Shown here: piece after piece, positions 30,047 to 38,924 of the stretch | Layout: each line of letters begins with the position of its first letter | Numbering within the stretch: position 1 is the first letter of the stretch | NCBI RefSeq assembly: GCF_014131695.1 | Contig: NZ_CP036346.1 | Location: 1-64,000, forward strand | Length of the DNA stretch: 64,000 nucleotides | Origin: Thomasclavelia ramosa DSM 1402 | GTDB lineage: Bacteria; Bacillota_I; Bacilli_A; Erysipelotrichales; Coprobacillaceae | Reading direction: 5' to 3' | Position numbers and translations under genes: made by a program | Notes under the pieces: model-generated | What the model was told of the DNA's origin: nothing | The model's database searches: none | What the model saw: only the letters and a program-made list of their open reading frames with translations

Positions 30047-31969
30047 ATGTCATATAAAGCTTTATATCGGTCATATCGGCCCCAAACATTTGGAGAAGTT
30101 GCCGGTCAAGAACATATTGTAACAACTTTGAAAAATGCTATTAAAGAAAATAGAATTTCACATGCTTATTTATTTGCCGGACCACGTGGAACAGGGAAAA
30201 CAACAGTAGCTAAACTTTTAGCCAAAGCATTAAATTGTACTGGTGAAAATCCTCCATGTGATCAATGTCCTAATTGTAAGGCTATTACTGTTGGGGAACA
30301 TCCTGATGTTATTGAAATTGATGCTGCGAGCAATAATGGGGTTGATGAAGTTCGAGACTTGATTGATAAAGTAAAATATGCACCAATTAATGGTAAATAC
30401 AAAGTATATATTATTGATGAGGTTCATATGATGTCAACTGGTGCTTTTAATGCGCTATTAAAAACTTTAGAAGAACCACCAGCTCATATTGTTTTTGTTT
30501 TAGCAACTACAGAACCGCATAAAATCTTGCCAACAATTATTTCTAGATGTCAACGATTTGATTTTAAGAAAGTAGAAAACCATGATATTATTTCAAGATT
30601 GGAATATGTCTTAAAATCTGAAAATAAAAAATATGAATTATCTGCACTTGAAAGTGTTGCTAAATTAGCTGAAGGTGGAATGCGGGATGCTTTAAGTATA
30701 CTTGAACAATGTTTGGCGTATAATAATGAGTTGACGGTTGAAAGTGTTAATATGGTATATGGCTTGCTATCAATGGATAATAAAATTTCATTTATTAAAC
30801 AATTATTATCTAAAGATATAAAAGGGGTTTTGACTTCCCTTGATAATATGTTAAGTGGCAGTATCGATATTAAGCGGCTTACTTTTGATTTAGTTGATGT
30901 ATTAAAGGATATTATCATTTATAAAAATACTCAAGATGTTTCAATTTTATTCGTTTTAACACAGCAAGATGTTGATAATTTGGCACCGTATATTTTGGTA
31001 GAAGAAGCTTTTGAAATTATTGATATATTAATTGAAGCTAGCAGTCATTACAGTCAATCTTTAGATGCTAATACATATTTTGAATTGGCTATGCTTAAAA
31101 TATGTAATCGTATTAAAGAAGAAAATAAATTAGCAATTGATAATTCTAAAGCAATTGAACAGGTAAATATTTTACCTGTAAAAGATACTGCTAAAGCGAT
31201 ACCTGTGGTTGAGGAAACAGATTCACTTCCAGAAGAAGTAATTGAAGATGAGATTATCGAGGAAGAGTTAAATAAAGGGGTTATTGAATATGATCCGGAA
31301 ATTGAAGAAAGTATTCCTGAAGAATTAAAAGCTAAGGCTGATGATATTACAGAAACGGTGGTTCCTGAAGAAGTTGCTGAGGGAACTCTGGAAACAGTTA
31401 TAAGTAATAGTGATGTTTCTTTGCCTGTTGGGGAAGATATTTCCCAGGAAATTGATGAGAATATTATTGTAAATAAATCACCAGAAAATATTGAGGTGTC
31501 TTTTAGTGATATTTTAAATATTTTAGTTCAAGCTGATCGCCGGGTTTTAAATGATATTAAAGAAAAATGGACAGTTATTGCTAGATATCGATTCAATTTA
31601 AATACTGCTAAATTTGCCTCAATGTTATGTGATGGTAAGCCAGTTGCTGCTGCCCCAGGAGGAATAATTGTAGCTTTTGAGCATCAACCAAATGTTAATG
31701 AGGTGAATGAAACTCAAAATTATTATCAGTTAAAGAATTTTTTAAAAGAGGTTCTTGGTGAAAATTATGATTTTATTGCAATTAAAAATTCACTTTGGCC
31801 AGATATGCGCTCAAAGTATATTGATATGAATCGGGCGGGAACATTACCCGCACCTGAGCCAATTGTTTTACATCATATTGGTGAATTTAAAGAAAAGAGA
31901 GCTGAACTAAATGATGCTCAAGCTATGGCGGTTGAGTTATTTGGTGATTTGGTTGAGTTTGAAGAATAA
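30047..31969 (+). CDS. dnaX: DNA polymerase III subunit tau/gamma
   Basis: Tau is the clamp-loader ATPase that also organises the replisome. The 640-residue protein begins MSYKALYRSYRPQTF, then Walker A GPRGTGKTT, the zinc module CTGENPPCDQCPNC, Walker B VYIIDEVHMM, and the SRC sensor (IISRCQRFDF). Residues about 380-480 are a long acidic, glutamate-rich linker, followed by the tau C-terminal domain. I chose ATG 30047 rather than the adjacent GTG 30044. It is followed by recR with no ybaB gene between. Confidence 0.96.
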   Translation: MSYKALYRSYRPQTFGEVAGQEHIVTTLKNAIKENRISHAYLFAGPRGTGKTTVAKLLAKALNCTGENPPCDQCPNCKAITVGEHPDVIEIDAASNNGVDEVRDLIDKVKYAPINGKYKVYIIDEVHMMSTGAFNALLKTLEEPPAHIVFVLATTEPHKILPTIISRCQRFDFKKVENHDIISRLEYVLKSENKKYELSALESVAKLAEGGMRDALSILEQCLAYNNELTVESVNMVYGLLSMDNKISFIKQLLSKDIKGVLTSLDNMLSGSIDIKRLTFDLVDVLKDIIIYKNTQDVSILFVLTQQDVDNLAPYILVEEAFEIIDILIEASSHYSQSLDANTYFELAMLKICNRIKEENKLAIDNSKAIEQVNILPVKDTAKAIPVVEETDSLPEEVIEDEIIEEELNKGVIEYDPEIEESIPEELKAKADDITETVVPEEVAEGTLETVISNSDVSLPVGEDISQEIDENIIVNKSPENIEVSFSDILNILVQADRRVLNDIKEKWTVIARYRFNLNTAKFASMLCDGKPVAAAPGGIIVAFEHQPNVNEVNETQNYYQLKNFLKEVLGENYDFIAIKNSLWPDMRSKYIDMNRAGTLPAPEPIVLHHIGEFKEKRAELNDAQAMAVELFGDLVEFEE

Positions 31970-31981
31970 AAGGAGGTTACG

Positions 31982-32575
31982 ATGAATTATCCCCAAGCAT
32001 TCCAAGATTTAGTTGATTGTTTTAAGCGTTTGCCAGGTATTGGTGGAAAAAGTGCAGAACGATTAGCATATCATGTTTTATCAATGGATAAAAAATATGT
32101 AGATGAATTTTCTGCAGCAATTGGCAGTATTCAAACCAAAATTCATTATTGCAAAAAATGTGGTCATATATGTGAAGGTGAAATTTGTGATATTTGTCAA
32201 GATCCAGACCGTGATCAGACGACTATTTGTATTGTTGAGGATCCTAAGGATGTTTTTGCGATGGAAAAAGTAAAAGAATATCATGGCTTATATCATGTCT
32301 TACATGGCGCTATGTCAATAATGGATGGTAAAACAATGGATGATTTAAATATTGCAAGTTTATTTGAGCGTTTAGACGACTCGATTAAAGAAGTAATTAT
32401 TGCGACCAATCCAACTCGTGATGGAGAAACTACAGCTTTATATTTAGCTAAATTATTATCAAAAAAGAATATTAATACTAGTAGAATCGCTAACGGATTA
32501 CCAATAGGAAGTAATATTGACTATGCTGATGAATTAACATTGTTAAAATCGTTAGAAGGAAGAAAGAAAATATAA
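31982..32575 (+). CDS. recR: Recombination protein RecR
   Basis: RecR acts with RecF and RecO to load RecA at gaps. The 197-residue protein has the helix-hairpin-helix LPGIGGKSAERLAYHV, the Cys4 zinc finger CKKCGHICEGEICDIC and the TOPRIM domain beginning TICIVEDPKDVFAME. It is 12 bases after dnaX with a strong AAGGAGG site. In most Firmicutes ybaB lies between these genes; here it is absent. Confidence 0.97.
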   Translation: MNYPQAFQDLVDCFKRLPGIGGKSAERLAYHVLSMDKKYVDEFSAAIGSIQTKIHYCKKCGHICEGEICDICQDPDRDQTTICIVEDPKDVFAMEKVKEYHGLYHVLHGAMSIMDGKTMDDLNIASLFERLDDSIKEVIIATNPTRDGETTALYLAKLLSKKNINTSRIANGLPIGSNIDYADELTLLKSLEGRKKI

Positions 32576-32607
32576 ACGCCTCATATATTTATATGAGGTG
32601 TCTTTTT
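32576..32607 (+). terminator. recR terminator that also covers the next gene's ribosome binding site
   Basis: ACGCCTCATATA (32576-32587) pairs with TATATGAGGTGT (32590-32601) with one G-U pair, then CTTTTTA. The 3' arm contains GAGGTG, the only ribosome binding site for the following small gene, and the T-run reaches its ATG. Confidence 0.75.
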
Positions 32608-32769
32608 ATGCGTAGAGTTTTATTTGTAATTACTCGAGCTTTTGTAATTTTATTGATTTTAAATATTTTAACAAATAATTATTTTAGCTATAACTTTATT
32701 AATATATTTGTACTCTCAATGTTATCCTTACCAGGAATTATTGTAATTTATATCATCTCATTATTATAA
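32608..32769 (+). CDS. BofA-like small membrane protein (truncated form)
   Basis: A 53-residue frame beginning MRRVLFVITRAFVILLIL, with two hydrophobic segments (about 4-19 and 30-52) joined by TNNYFSYNFINIF. The C-terminal LSMLSLPGIIVIYIISLL has the L-P-G-I-hydrophobic pattern that ends BofA, the inhibitor of pro-sigma-K processing. bofA lies just downstream of recR in Bacillus. At 53 residues it lacks part of the usual N terminus. GAGGTG lies 8 bases before the start, inside the recR terminator. The homology is my reading of pattern and position. Confidence 0.6.
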   Translation: MRRVLFVITRAFVILLILNILTNNYFSYNFINIFVLSMLSLPGIIVIYIISLL

Positions 32770-32792
32770 AAAATCCGGGAACCGGATTTTTT
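32768..32792. terminator. Bidirectional terminator
   Basis: AAAAAATCCGG and CCGGATTTTTT form an 11-bp perfect stem with GAA loop. It lies between the convergent BofA-like gene and hsp20 and serves both directions. Confidence 0.88.
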
Positions 32793-33207
32793 ATTCAATA
32801 GGAATATATGTGTTTGTTGTAATTTCTTTTGGAGCTTTTTTAGGTAATGTAATCTTTAACTCACCATTATCATAACTAGCTCGGATATCTTCTTGTTTAA
32901 CTTCATCCCCAATGTAGAAACTTCTTGAACAAGTACCAGTAAAACGTTCTTGACGAATGATATTTCCTTGATTATCAGTTTCCTTTCCATCAGTAGATTT
33001 ATTAGCTGTAATATTTAAATAACCATCTTTTAGTTCGATGGAGATATCTTTTTTATCAAAACCAGGTAACTCCATATCAAGTACATAATTATCGTCTACT
33101 TCTTTTACATCTGTTCGCATATGAGTACTTGTTCCTTTGAAAAAAGGATCACTAAACATATTTTCAAAAACATCATCAAAAGTAGCAAAACCAGGTAGTA
33201 ATTTCAT
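32791..33207 (-). CDS. hsp20: Small heat shock protein, Hsp20/alpha-crystallin family
   Basis: An ATP-independent holdase chaperone of 138 residues. The alpha-crystallin domain spans about 35-130: MRTDVKEVDDNYVLDMELPG, the ELKDGYLNITA strand region and GELKITLPKKAPKE with the I-x-I type tail NTYIPIE. The start is ATG 33207, with AAAGGAG 9 bases upstream; the in-frame ATG three codons earlier touches that site. Transcription is controlled by a CIRCE element in the promoter. It is a single-gene unit on the minus strand. Confidence 0.93.
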   Translation of the reverse strand: MKLLPGFATFDDVFENMFSDPFFKGTSTHMRTDVKEVDDNYVLDMELPGFDKKDISIELKDGYLNITANKSTDGKETDNQGNIIRQERFTGTCSRSFYIGDEVKQEDIRASYDNGELKITLPKKAPKEITTNTYIPIE

Positions 33208-33284
33208 ATAAACCATCTCCTTTGTTAATAATACAAAATTGAAATTACTTCATGTAATCGATACTTCCTTTGGATTACACTTAT

Positions 33285-33326
33285 ATTATAATACATTTTT
33301 TAGCACTGTCAAGTATAGAGTGCTAA
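33285..33326 (-). promoter_or_regulatory. CIRCE operator overlapping the hsp20 promoter
   Basis: TTAGCACTG (33300-33308), nine bases, GAGTGCTAA (33318-33326) matches the CIRCE repeat (TTAGCACTC-N9-GAGTGCTAA) except for one base. On the minus strand a perfect -35 TTGACA (33312-33307) lies within the CIRCE spacer and repeat, 16 bases from a perfect -10 TATAAT (33290-33285). HrcA bound here would occlude RNA polymerase. Confidence 0.9.
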
Positions 33327-33411
33327 AAAACTATTAAATTGTAACAAAACCACACATATGGTATAATTTAGTGTGAATTGTTTTTGATTTAAAGATTGAA
33401 AGGAAGATAAA

Positions 33412-34032
33412 ATGAAGGGTAAATTCATTACGTTAGAAGGACCAGATGGTAGTGGAAAAACAACTGTGTCAAAAATAGTTGTTGAACAGCTCCAAATGGA
33501 AGGATATAAAGTATTATTAACTAGAGAGCCTGGTGGAATTGATATAGCTGAACAAATAAGGAAGATTATTTTAGATACTAATAATATTACAATGGACGCA
33601 CGAACAGAGGCATTATTATATGCAGCAGCTCGACGTCAACACTTAGTTGAAAAAGTAGCTCCGGCTTTGAACGATGGATATATTGTAATTTGTGATCGCT
33701 TTGTTGATAGTTCATTGGTCTATCAAGGTGTAGGGAGAAAAATAGGAATAGAGGAAGTTTATCAGATAAATCAGTTTGCAATTGGTAATATTAAACCTGA
33801 TGCTACTATTTTCTTTGACTTGCCATATGAAGTAGGACTAGCTCGGATCAATAACGGTGAGCGAGTGGCAGATCGCTTAGATTTAGAATCTGATGATTTT
33901 CATAAAGATGTTTATAATGGTTATATGACGATTTGTGAAAAGTATGCTGAGCGAATTACTAAAATTGATGCAAGTAAGACAATCGATGAAGTTGTTGCGC
34001 AAGTGATAAATGTAATTAAGAGTAAATTATGA
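33412..34032 (+). CDS. tmk: Thymidylate kinase
   Basis: Tmk phosphorylates dTMP to dTDP. The 206-residue protein has the P-loop EGPDGSGKTT, the substrate-binding LTREPGG and CDRFVDSSLVYQG (the DR-motif) and a lid region near GERVADRLDLE. Length is normal. It overlaps holB by four bases (ATGA type), and heads the tmk-holB-ricT-trmN6-rsmI operon, the same order as in Bacillus except that yaaQ and yabA are not present. Confidence 0.97.
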   Translation: MKGKFITLEGPDGSGKTTVSKIVVEQLQMEGYKVLLTREPGGIDIAEQIRKIILDTNNITMDARTEALLYAAARRQHLVEKVAPALNDGYIVICDRFVDSSLVYQGVGRKIGIEEVYQINQFAIGNIKPDATIFFDLPYEVGLARINNGERVADRLDLESDDFHKDVYNGYMTICEKYAERITKIDASKTIDEVVAQVINVIKSKL

Positions 34033-34970
34033 AAGAGTACATAGAAAAGAATCAACCGATTTTTTATAATTTAATAAAAAATGAATTTTCACAACAACGG
34101 ATTCCGCATGCTTTTTTATTAATTGGAAATAATACTAACATTCCTTTGACTTATCTTGCAATGTCATTGATTTGTGATGAAACATTAGCTTGCGAAAATT
34201 GTAATGATTGTCGTAAAGTTAAAGAAAATAAATATAGTGATATTATTCGATTTAATGGTAAAGATAATTCTATAAAAAAGGGTAATATTGAACTGATTCA
34301 AGATACCTTTAAAAAGTCTTCTTTAGAAGGAAAAGCTAAGATATATATAATTGAGAATATTGAATATGCTACAAAAGAAGCGATGAATACGTTACTTAAG
34401 ATGCTTGAAGAGCCAACCGAGGGGATTTATGCAATTTTTACTGCTAATAATGCTAGTCGGGTATTACCAACTATTTTATCTAGATGTCAGGTAATTGATA
34501 TCAAGCCTGATAGCAAAGAGGTTATAATTGGTGCTTTGTGCCAAGATGGCATTACTAAGGAATCTGCTCATATTTTAGCTTATTTGGCCCCTAGTATAGA
34601 AGAAGCTAAGACTTTATACGATGAACGCTTTGAATATATGCAATTGCAAGTAATAAATTTTATTGAGGATTTATTTTTAAAGAGAGCTAATTTGATTATT
34701 AATACTCAGACTAATTTATTAAAAAAATATAAAGAGCGTGATGATATAAAATTGTTTTTAAATATGTTAGTATTAGCGATGAAAGATATGTTTCACGTGA
34801 AACATACTGATGATATTGTATATTGTGAACATCAAGAATTTTTGAGAAATATAAAAATTGATGAGAGTCAATTGATTAAACAAATAGAAATTATTTTAGA
34901 AACTATTTATACTATCGAAAGCAATGCTAATGTACCGATGCTGATGGATAGTATGATGTATAGACTATAG
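34029..34970 (+). CDS. holB: DNA polymerase III subunit delta'
   Basis: Delta' is the stator subunit of the clamp loader. The 313-residue protein has the N-terminal IPHAFLLIG with a degenerate P-loop (NNTNIP), a zinc module CDETLACENCNDCRKV, LLKMLEEPTEGIYAIF and the conserved SRC motif in TILSRCQVID. The missing Walker A lysine is normal for delta'. A parS site is embedded in its reading frame near residue 255. Confidence 0.94.
   Translation: MKEYIEKNQPIFYNLIKNEFSQQRIPHAFLLIGNNTNIPLTYLAMSLICDETLACENCNDCRKVKENKYSDIIRFNGKDNSIKKGNIELIQDTFKKSSLEGKAKIYIIENIEYATKEAMNTLLKMLEEPTEGIYAIFTANNASRVLPTILSRCQVIDIKPDSKEVIIGALCQDGITKESAHILAYLAPSIEEAKTLYDERFEYMQLQVINFIEDLFLKRANLIINTQTNLLKKYKERDDIKLFLNMLVLAMKDMFHVKHTDDIVYCEHQEFLRNIKIDESQLIKQIEIILETIYTIESNANVPMLMDSMMYRL
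34789..34804. promoter_or_regulatory. parS site 1 (ParB/Spo0J binding)
   Basis: TGTTTCACGTGAAACA, a perfect 16-bp palindrome identical to the Firmicute parS consensus. It lies within holB. Confidence 0.92.
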
Positions 34971-34982
34971 AAGGGAGATATT

Positions 34983-35795
34983 ATGGAAAAAATTAAATTG
35001 GCAAGTGTTAAATTTAAAAGTGCTGGTAAAGTTTATTATTTTTCAACAGATATCGAATTAGATAAAGGTGATAAAGTAGTAGTTGAAACAGCACGTGGAG
35101 TAGAACTTGGTGAGATTTCACAGTCATTAAAATCAATAAGTGAATTTAATTTAGATACAGAATTAAAAAAAATCACAAGAAAAGCGACACAACGTGATAT
35201 TGAAGCCTATAAGAAAAATATAATTGATGCCCAAGAAGCTCTAGTTACTTGCCGTGATATTATTTCACGTTATGATGTAGACATGCAATTAACTAATTGC
35301 GAATTTACACTAGATAAGGCAAAAGTGATTTTTATGTATACATCAGATGTACGGGTAGATTTTAGAGAATTATTAAAAGAATTAGCTACGGTATTTAGAT
35401 GTCGTATTGAATTACGACAAATAGGACCAAGAGATAAAGCAAAAGTAATAGGTGGGATGGGAACTTGTGGATTACCACTTTGCTGCACATCATTACTTGG
35501 TGAATTTAATGGAGTATCAATTAATATGGCAAAAAATCAAATGCTAGCTATTAATATTGAGAAAATATCTGGAGCTTGTGGTCGTTTGATGTGCTGTCTT
35601 AAGTATGAAGATGAAGTTTATACAATTGAGAAACAACGTTTTCCTAAAATTGGCAGTCGAGTAAAATATGAAGGAAAAGATGTTAAAGTATTAGGACTTA
35701 ATGTTATTAATGATCTTGTTAAGATCGATAATGGTGGTGCAATTATCTTTGTTAATCTTGATGAAATTAAGTTTAAACAAAAAGATAATAAATAA
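34983..35795 (+). CDS. ricT: RicT (YaaT), PSP1-domain protein
   Basis: A 270-residue PSP1-domain protein. In Bacillus it works with RicA and RicF to stimulate RNase Y-dependent mRNA processing and affects sporulation. Conserved cysteine clusters are present: GGMGTCGLPLCCTSLLGEF and SGACGRLMCCLKYED, which bind an iron-sulfur cluster in the Ric complex. Start after GAAGGGAG, 12 bases after holB. The stop overlaps the start of trmN6 by one base. yabA, which in Bacillus lies next, is missing. Confidence 0.93.
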   Translation: MEKIKLASVKFKSAGKVYYFSTDIELDKGDKVVVETARGVELGEISQSLKSISEFNLDTELKKITRKATQRDIEAYKKNIIDAQEALVTCRDIISRYDVDMQLTNCEFTLDKAKVIFMYTSDVRVDFRELLKELATVFRCRIELRQIGPRDKAKVIGGMGTCGLPLCCTSLLGEFNGVSINMAKNQMLAINIEKISGACGRLMCCLKYEDEVYTIEKQRFPKIGSRVKYEGKDVKVLGLNVINDLVKIDNGGAIIFVNLDEIKFKQKDNK

Positions 35796-36532
35796 TGTCT
35801 GATCAAGAAGTATTAAATTATTTATTAGCTTATAATAATATGAAAATTATCCAAAGAAAAGATATGTTTAATTTTTCTTTGGATACTGTTTTATTAGCTA
35901 ATTTTTGCACCATAACTAAAGATGTTAAACAAATTATTGATTTTGGTACTAATAATGCGGCAATTCCGTTACTATTATCACAGCGAACCAATCGTCCGAT
36001 TACTGGGATAGAAATCCAAAAAGAAGCAGTTGATTTAGCAATTAAGAATATTGAATTAAATAATTTAGAAACACAGATTAATATTGTTCACGCTGATATT
36101 GCAGAATATGTTAAAGATGCTAAAAAAGTTGGCCTAGTTATTTGTAATCCACCTTTTTTCAAAGTAGATGAGGATAGTAATTTAAATGAAAATGAATATT
36201 TAACAATTGCGCGCCATGAAATTAAGATTAATCTAGAAGGAATTATAAAGAGTGCTGCTCGAATACTTGATAATAAGGGAAAGTTTGCCATGGTTCATCG
36301 TCCCGATCGGATGATTGATATTTTGAATTTAATGCAAAAGTATGATATTGAACCAAAAAGAATTCGTTTTGTTTATCCTAAGATTGATCGCGACAGTCAT
36401 GTTTTATTAGTTGAAGGAATGTATAAAGGAAAAAAAGGATTAAAAATTGAACCACCTTTATATGCACATAATGCAGATGGTAGTTATAGTAATGAGGTAA
36501 GAAAAATGTTTGGAGAAAATATTGATGAATAG
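35795..36532 (+). CDS. trmN6: tRNA1(Val) (adenine37-N6)-methyltransferase
   Basis: A 245-residue Rossmann-fold methyltransferase (YabB in Bacillus). SAM motif I is IIDFGTNNAAIPLLLSQR, and the N6-adenine catalytic motif is VICNPPFF. Early residues match the family (NMKIIQRKDMFNFSLDTVLLA). It overlaps ricT by one base and rsmI by eight. The usual GIY-YIG gene yazA, which follows in Bacillus, is absent. Confidence 0.92.
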   Translation: MSDQEVLNYLLAYNNMKIIQRKDMFNFSLDTVLLANFCTITKDVKQIIDFGTNNAAIPLLLSQRTNRPITGIEIQKEAVDLAIKNIELNNLETQINIVHADIAEYVKDAKKVGLVICNPPFFKVDEDSNLNENEYLTIARHEIKINLEGIIKSAARILDNKGKFAMVHRPDRMIDILNLMQKYDIEPKRIRFVYPKIDRDSHVLLVEGMYKGKKGLKIEPPLYAHNADGSYSNEVRKMFGENIDE

Positions 36533-37379
36533 ACAAAAAAGTTTTCAAAATGACCAGCCATGTTTATATTTAGTTGCCACACCAATTGGTAATTTAGAAG
36601 AAATGACTTATCGGGCAATTAGAACTTTACAGGAAGTTGATTATATTGGTGCTGAGGATACCAGAAATACTGTTAAAATATTAAATCATTATAATATTAG
36701 AACTAAATTAATTTCCCATCATGAGCATAATTTAGGGCAATCGATTCCTAAATTGATTAATTTGTTGCTTGATGGTAATAATATTGCATTAGTTAGTGAT
36801 GCTGGTTATCCAGCTATTTCTGATCCAGGTTATGAATTAGTAAAAGCTGCAATCGATAATGAGATAAATGTAATTCCAATTAGTGGGGCTAATGCTTGTT
36901 TAGATGCATTAGTAGTTTCTGGAATTGCTCCGCAACCATTTTTATTTTATGGCTTCTTAGATCATCAAGATAAGAAGAAGAAAAAAGAGTTGCAGGTATT
37001 AAAGAATTATCAAGAAACGATTGTTTTTTACGAATCTCCGCATCGTATTACTAAGACACTTAAATTAATGGAAGATATTCTTGGAGATCGACCAATTGCA
37101 CTTTGTCGGGAAATAACTAAAAAACATGAGGAAATTTTACGTGGATCTATAAGTGAAATTACTAAAGTTGCTGGTGATTTAAAGGGAGAAATGGTTATTG
37201 TTGTTTCTGGCAATAATAATGTTATAGAAGAGACAGTTTTTGAGCAAACTATTGTTGAACATGTTGATGAATATGTTAGCAAAGGAATGACTGTTAAGGA
37301 TGCAATTAAAGAGGTTGCTAAATTAAGAAATATTAAGAAAAATGAAGTATATGCTACATATCATCAAAAGGACGAGTAA
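36525..37379 (+). CDS. rsmI: 16S rRNA (cytidine1402-2'-O)-methyltransferase
   Basis: RsmI methylates the 2'-OH of C1402 in the decoding centre. The 284-residue tetrapyrrole-methylase-fold protein shows YLVATPIGNLEEMTYRAIR, the EDTRNT motif, VSDAGYPAISDPGYELV and FYESPHRI, all diagnostic. The start is ATG 36525, 9 bases after GGAG; a TTG at 36510 overlaps that site. It is the last gene of the tmk operon and ends at a terminator. Confidence 0.96.
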   Translation: MNRQKSFQNDQPCLYLVATPIGNLEEMTYRAIRTLQEVDYIGAEDTRNTVKILNHYNIRTKLISHHEHNLGQSIPKLINLLLDGNNIALVSDAGYPAISDPGYELVKAAIDNEINVIPISGANACLDALVVSGIAPQPFLFYGFLDHQDKKKKKELQVLKNYQETIVFYESPHRITKTLKLMEDILGDRPIALCREITKKHEEILRGSISEITKVAGDLKGEMVIVVSGNNNVIEETVFEQTIVEHVDEYVSKGMTVKDAIKEVAKLRNIKKNEVYATYHQKDE

Positions 37380-37390
37380 TTCGTCTTTTT
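37366..37390 (+). terminator. rsmI terminator
   Basis: AAAAGGACGA and TCGTCTTTTT pair around GTAAT, spanning the rsmI stop codon and ending in T5. Confidence 0.75.
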
Positions 37391-37411
37391 CAATTAAATA
37401 AAATTCTTAAA

Positions 37412-37427
37412 AGTTTCACGTGAAACA
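37412..37427. promoter_or_regulatory. parS site 2
   Basis: AGTTTCACGTGAAACA: one mismatch (first base) to the parS consensus. It lies between rsmI and the deacetylase gene. Confidence 0.85.
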
Positions 37428-37516
37428 TTAAAAAAGATGTTTTATTAGCAATACAATAAATTTGATTTAATTCGACAAATATCGTATTATATGTATGGCG
37501 AAAGGATGGGAAAGTT

Positions 37517-38833
37517 ATGGAGTATAGGCACGCAATAAATAATAGAAGAAAATTAAAGAAAAAACCAACAATTGCCCTAGTAGTAATTGTTGTTATAGCA
37601 ATTTTATTAGGAGGAATATTTTGGTTTATTAACCGCGAGGGACCGTATGATAAGTATAAAGTATATAATAAAGATAACAAGAAATTTGGAACAGTAGAAC
37701 ACTATGAAAAAGACGATGATAGTTTCTTTATTTCATTATATTATCCAAAGACAAAAAACAGTAATTTAGATAAAATTGTTAAAGATTATCAAGAAAATTA
37801 TGTAAAAGAACAAAAGATTAATAAAAATAGTAAAGATATATTATACATGGACTACTCAATCAATGAAGTATATAATCAGTTTATTAACTTAAAATTTAAA
37901 ACTACTCGTTATGATGAAGATGACAAAGTAGTAGAAACAAAAGAAAAATTATTTACTTATGATACAAAAAAAGAAAAGATTCTAACTGTTGGAGACAGTT
38001 TAAGAAATACTTTTAAAACAGTGTTAGCTAGTAGTCAAGGAATTGATAAAGTAGATGCTAAAAGTAACAATTTAACAGTAGAAAAAGATAAATTAATTAT
38101 TTACACTACTGAAGATTTGAAAAACAAGATTGAAGTTAATTATAAAGATAATAAAGAATTAATCAAATTAGCGAATAAGAATATACCTTCAGATGCACCT
38201 TTAGATGTTGCAGGACCTGCTGCTCAGCCTGAAGTTGATCCAAACAAGAAAATGATTGCTTTCACTCTTGATGATGGACCACACAAAACAAATACTTTAA
38301 AAGTAGTTGAAATGTTTGAAAAATATAATGGTCGTGCAACTTTCTTTGAATTAGGGAAAAATATTACTTTATATCCTGATGTGGTAAAAACAGTCTATGA
38401 ACATGGTTTTGAGATTGCTAGTCACTCTTGGGATCATCCAGATTTAAGAAAGTTGGATGCTGAAGGACTTAATAAACAAATTGTTGATACACAAAATGCA
38501 ATTTATAAGATTACTGGTGCTGAACCTACATTAATTAGACCACCATATGGTGCTTTCAATGATAATGTAAAATCAGTAGTCAAAAATAATGGAATGGAAA
38601 TTGCTCTATGGAGTGTTGATACATTGGATTGGAAGTTAAAAGATGCTAATAAAATAAAAGAGACTATTATTAATAATTCATATGATGGTGCAGTAGTTTT
38701 ATTACATGATATTCATAATTTCTCTGTTGAGGGATTAGAAATGGCTTTGGGAGAACTTTATAACCGTGGTTATCAATTTGTTACTCTTGATACGCTTAAA
38801 CAATATAAAGATTTGAAAACAGTTTTTCGCTAG
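37517..38833 (+). CDS. Membrane-anchored polysaccharide deacetylase (PdaC/PgdA type)
   Basis: A 438-residue protein with an N-terminal anchor (about 20-38, IALVVIVVIAILLGGIFWF) and lysine/arginine-rich inside tail, an extracellular domain of about 190 residues resembling the DUF3298/DUF4163 part of PdaC, and a NodB deacetylase domain (about 245-430). All catalytic motifs are present: FTLDDGPH, the zinc histidines in SHSWDHPDL, RPPYGAFN, WSVDTLDW and VLLHDIH. It probably removes acetyl groups from peptidoglycan amino sugars, which protects against lysozyme. Start after AAAGG. Confidence 0.9.
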   Translation: MEYRHAINNRRKLKKKPTIALVVIVVIAILLGGIFWFINREGPYDKYKVYNKDNKKFGTVEHYEKDDDSFFISLYYPKTKNSNLDKIVKDYQENYVKEQKINKNSKDILYMDYSINEVYNQFINLKFKTTRYDEDDKVVETKEKLFTYDTKKEKILTVGDSLRNTFKTVLASSQGIDKVDAKSNNLTVEKDKLIIYTTEDLKNKIEVNYKDNKELIKLANKNIPSDAPLDVAGPAAQPEVDPNKKMIAFTLDDGPHKTNTLKVVEMFEKYNGRATFFELGKNITLYPDVVKTVYEHGFEIASHSWDHPDLRKLDAEGLNKQIVDTQNAIYKITGAEPTLIRPPYGAFNDNVKSVVKNNGMEIALWSVDTLDWKLKDANKIKETIINNSYDGAVVLLHDIHNFSVEGLEMALGELYNRGYQFVTLDTLKQYKDLKTVFR

Positions 38834-38854
38834 TATATGCTAGCGAATTTTTTT
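38826..38854 (+). terminator. Deacetylase gene terminator
   Basis: TTCGCTAG and CTAGCGAA pair around TATATG, overlapping the stop codon, followed by T7. Confidence 0.88.
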
Positions 38855-38924
38855 ACACAAAAAACCATATTTTTAATGTATCTATTATGCAATTGTTTAA
38901 TATAATCATGATTGGGGTGATTAA

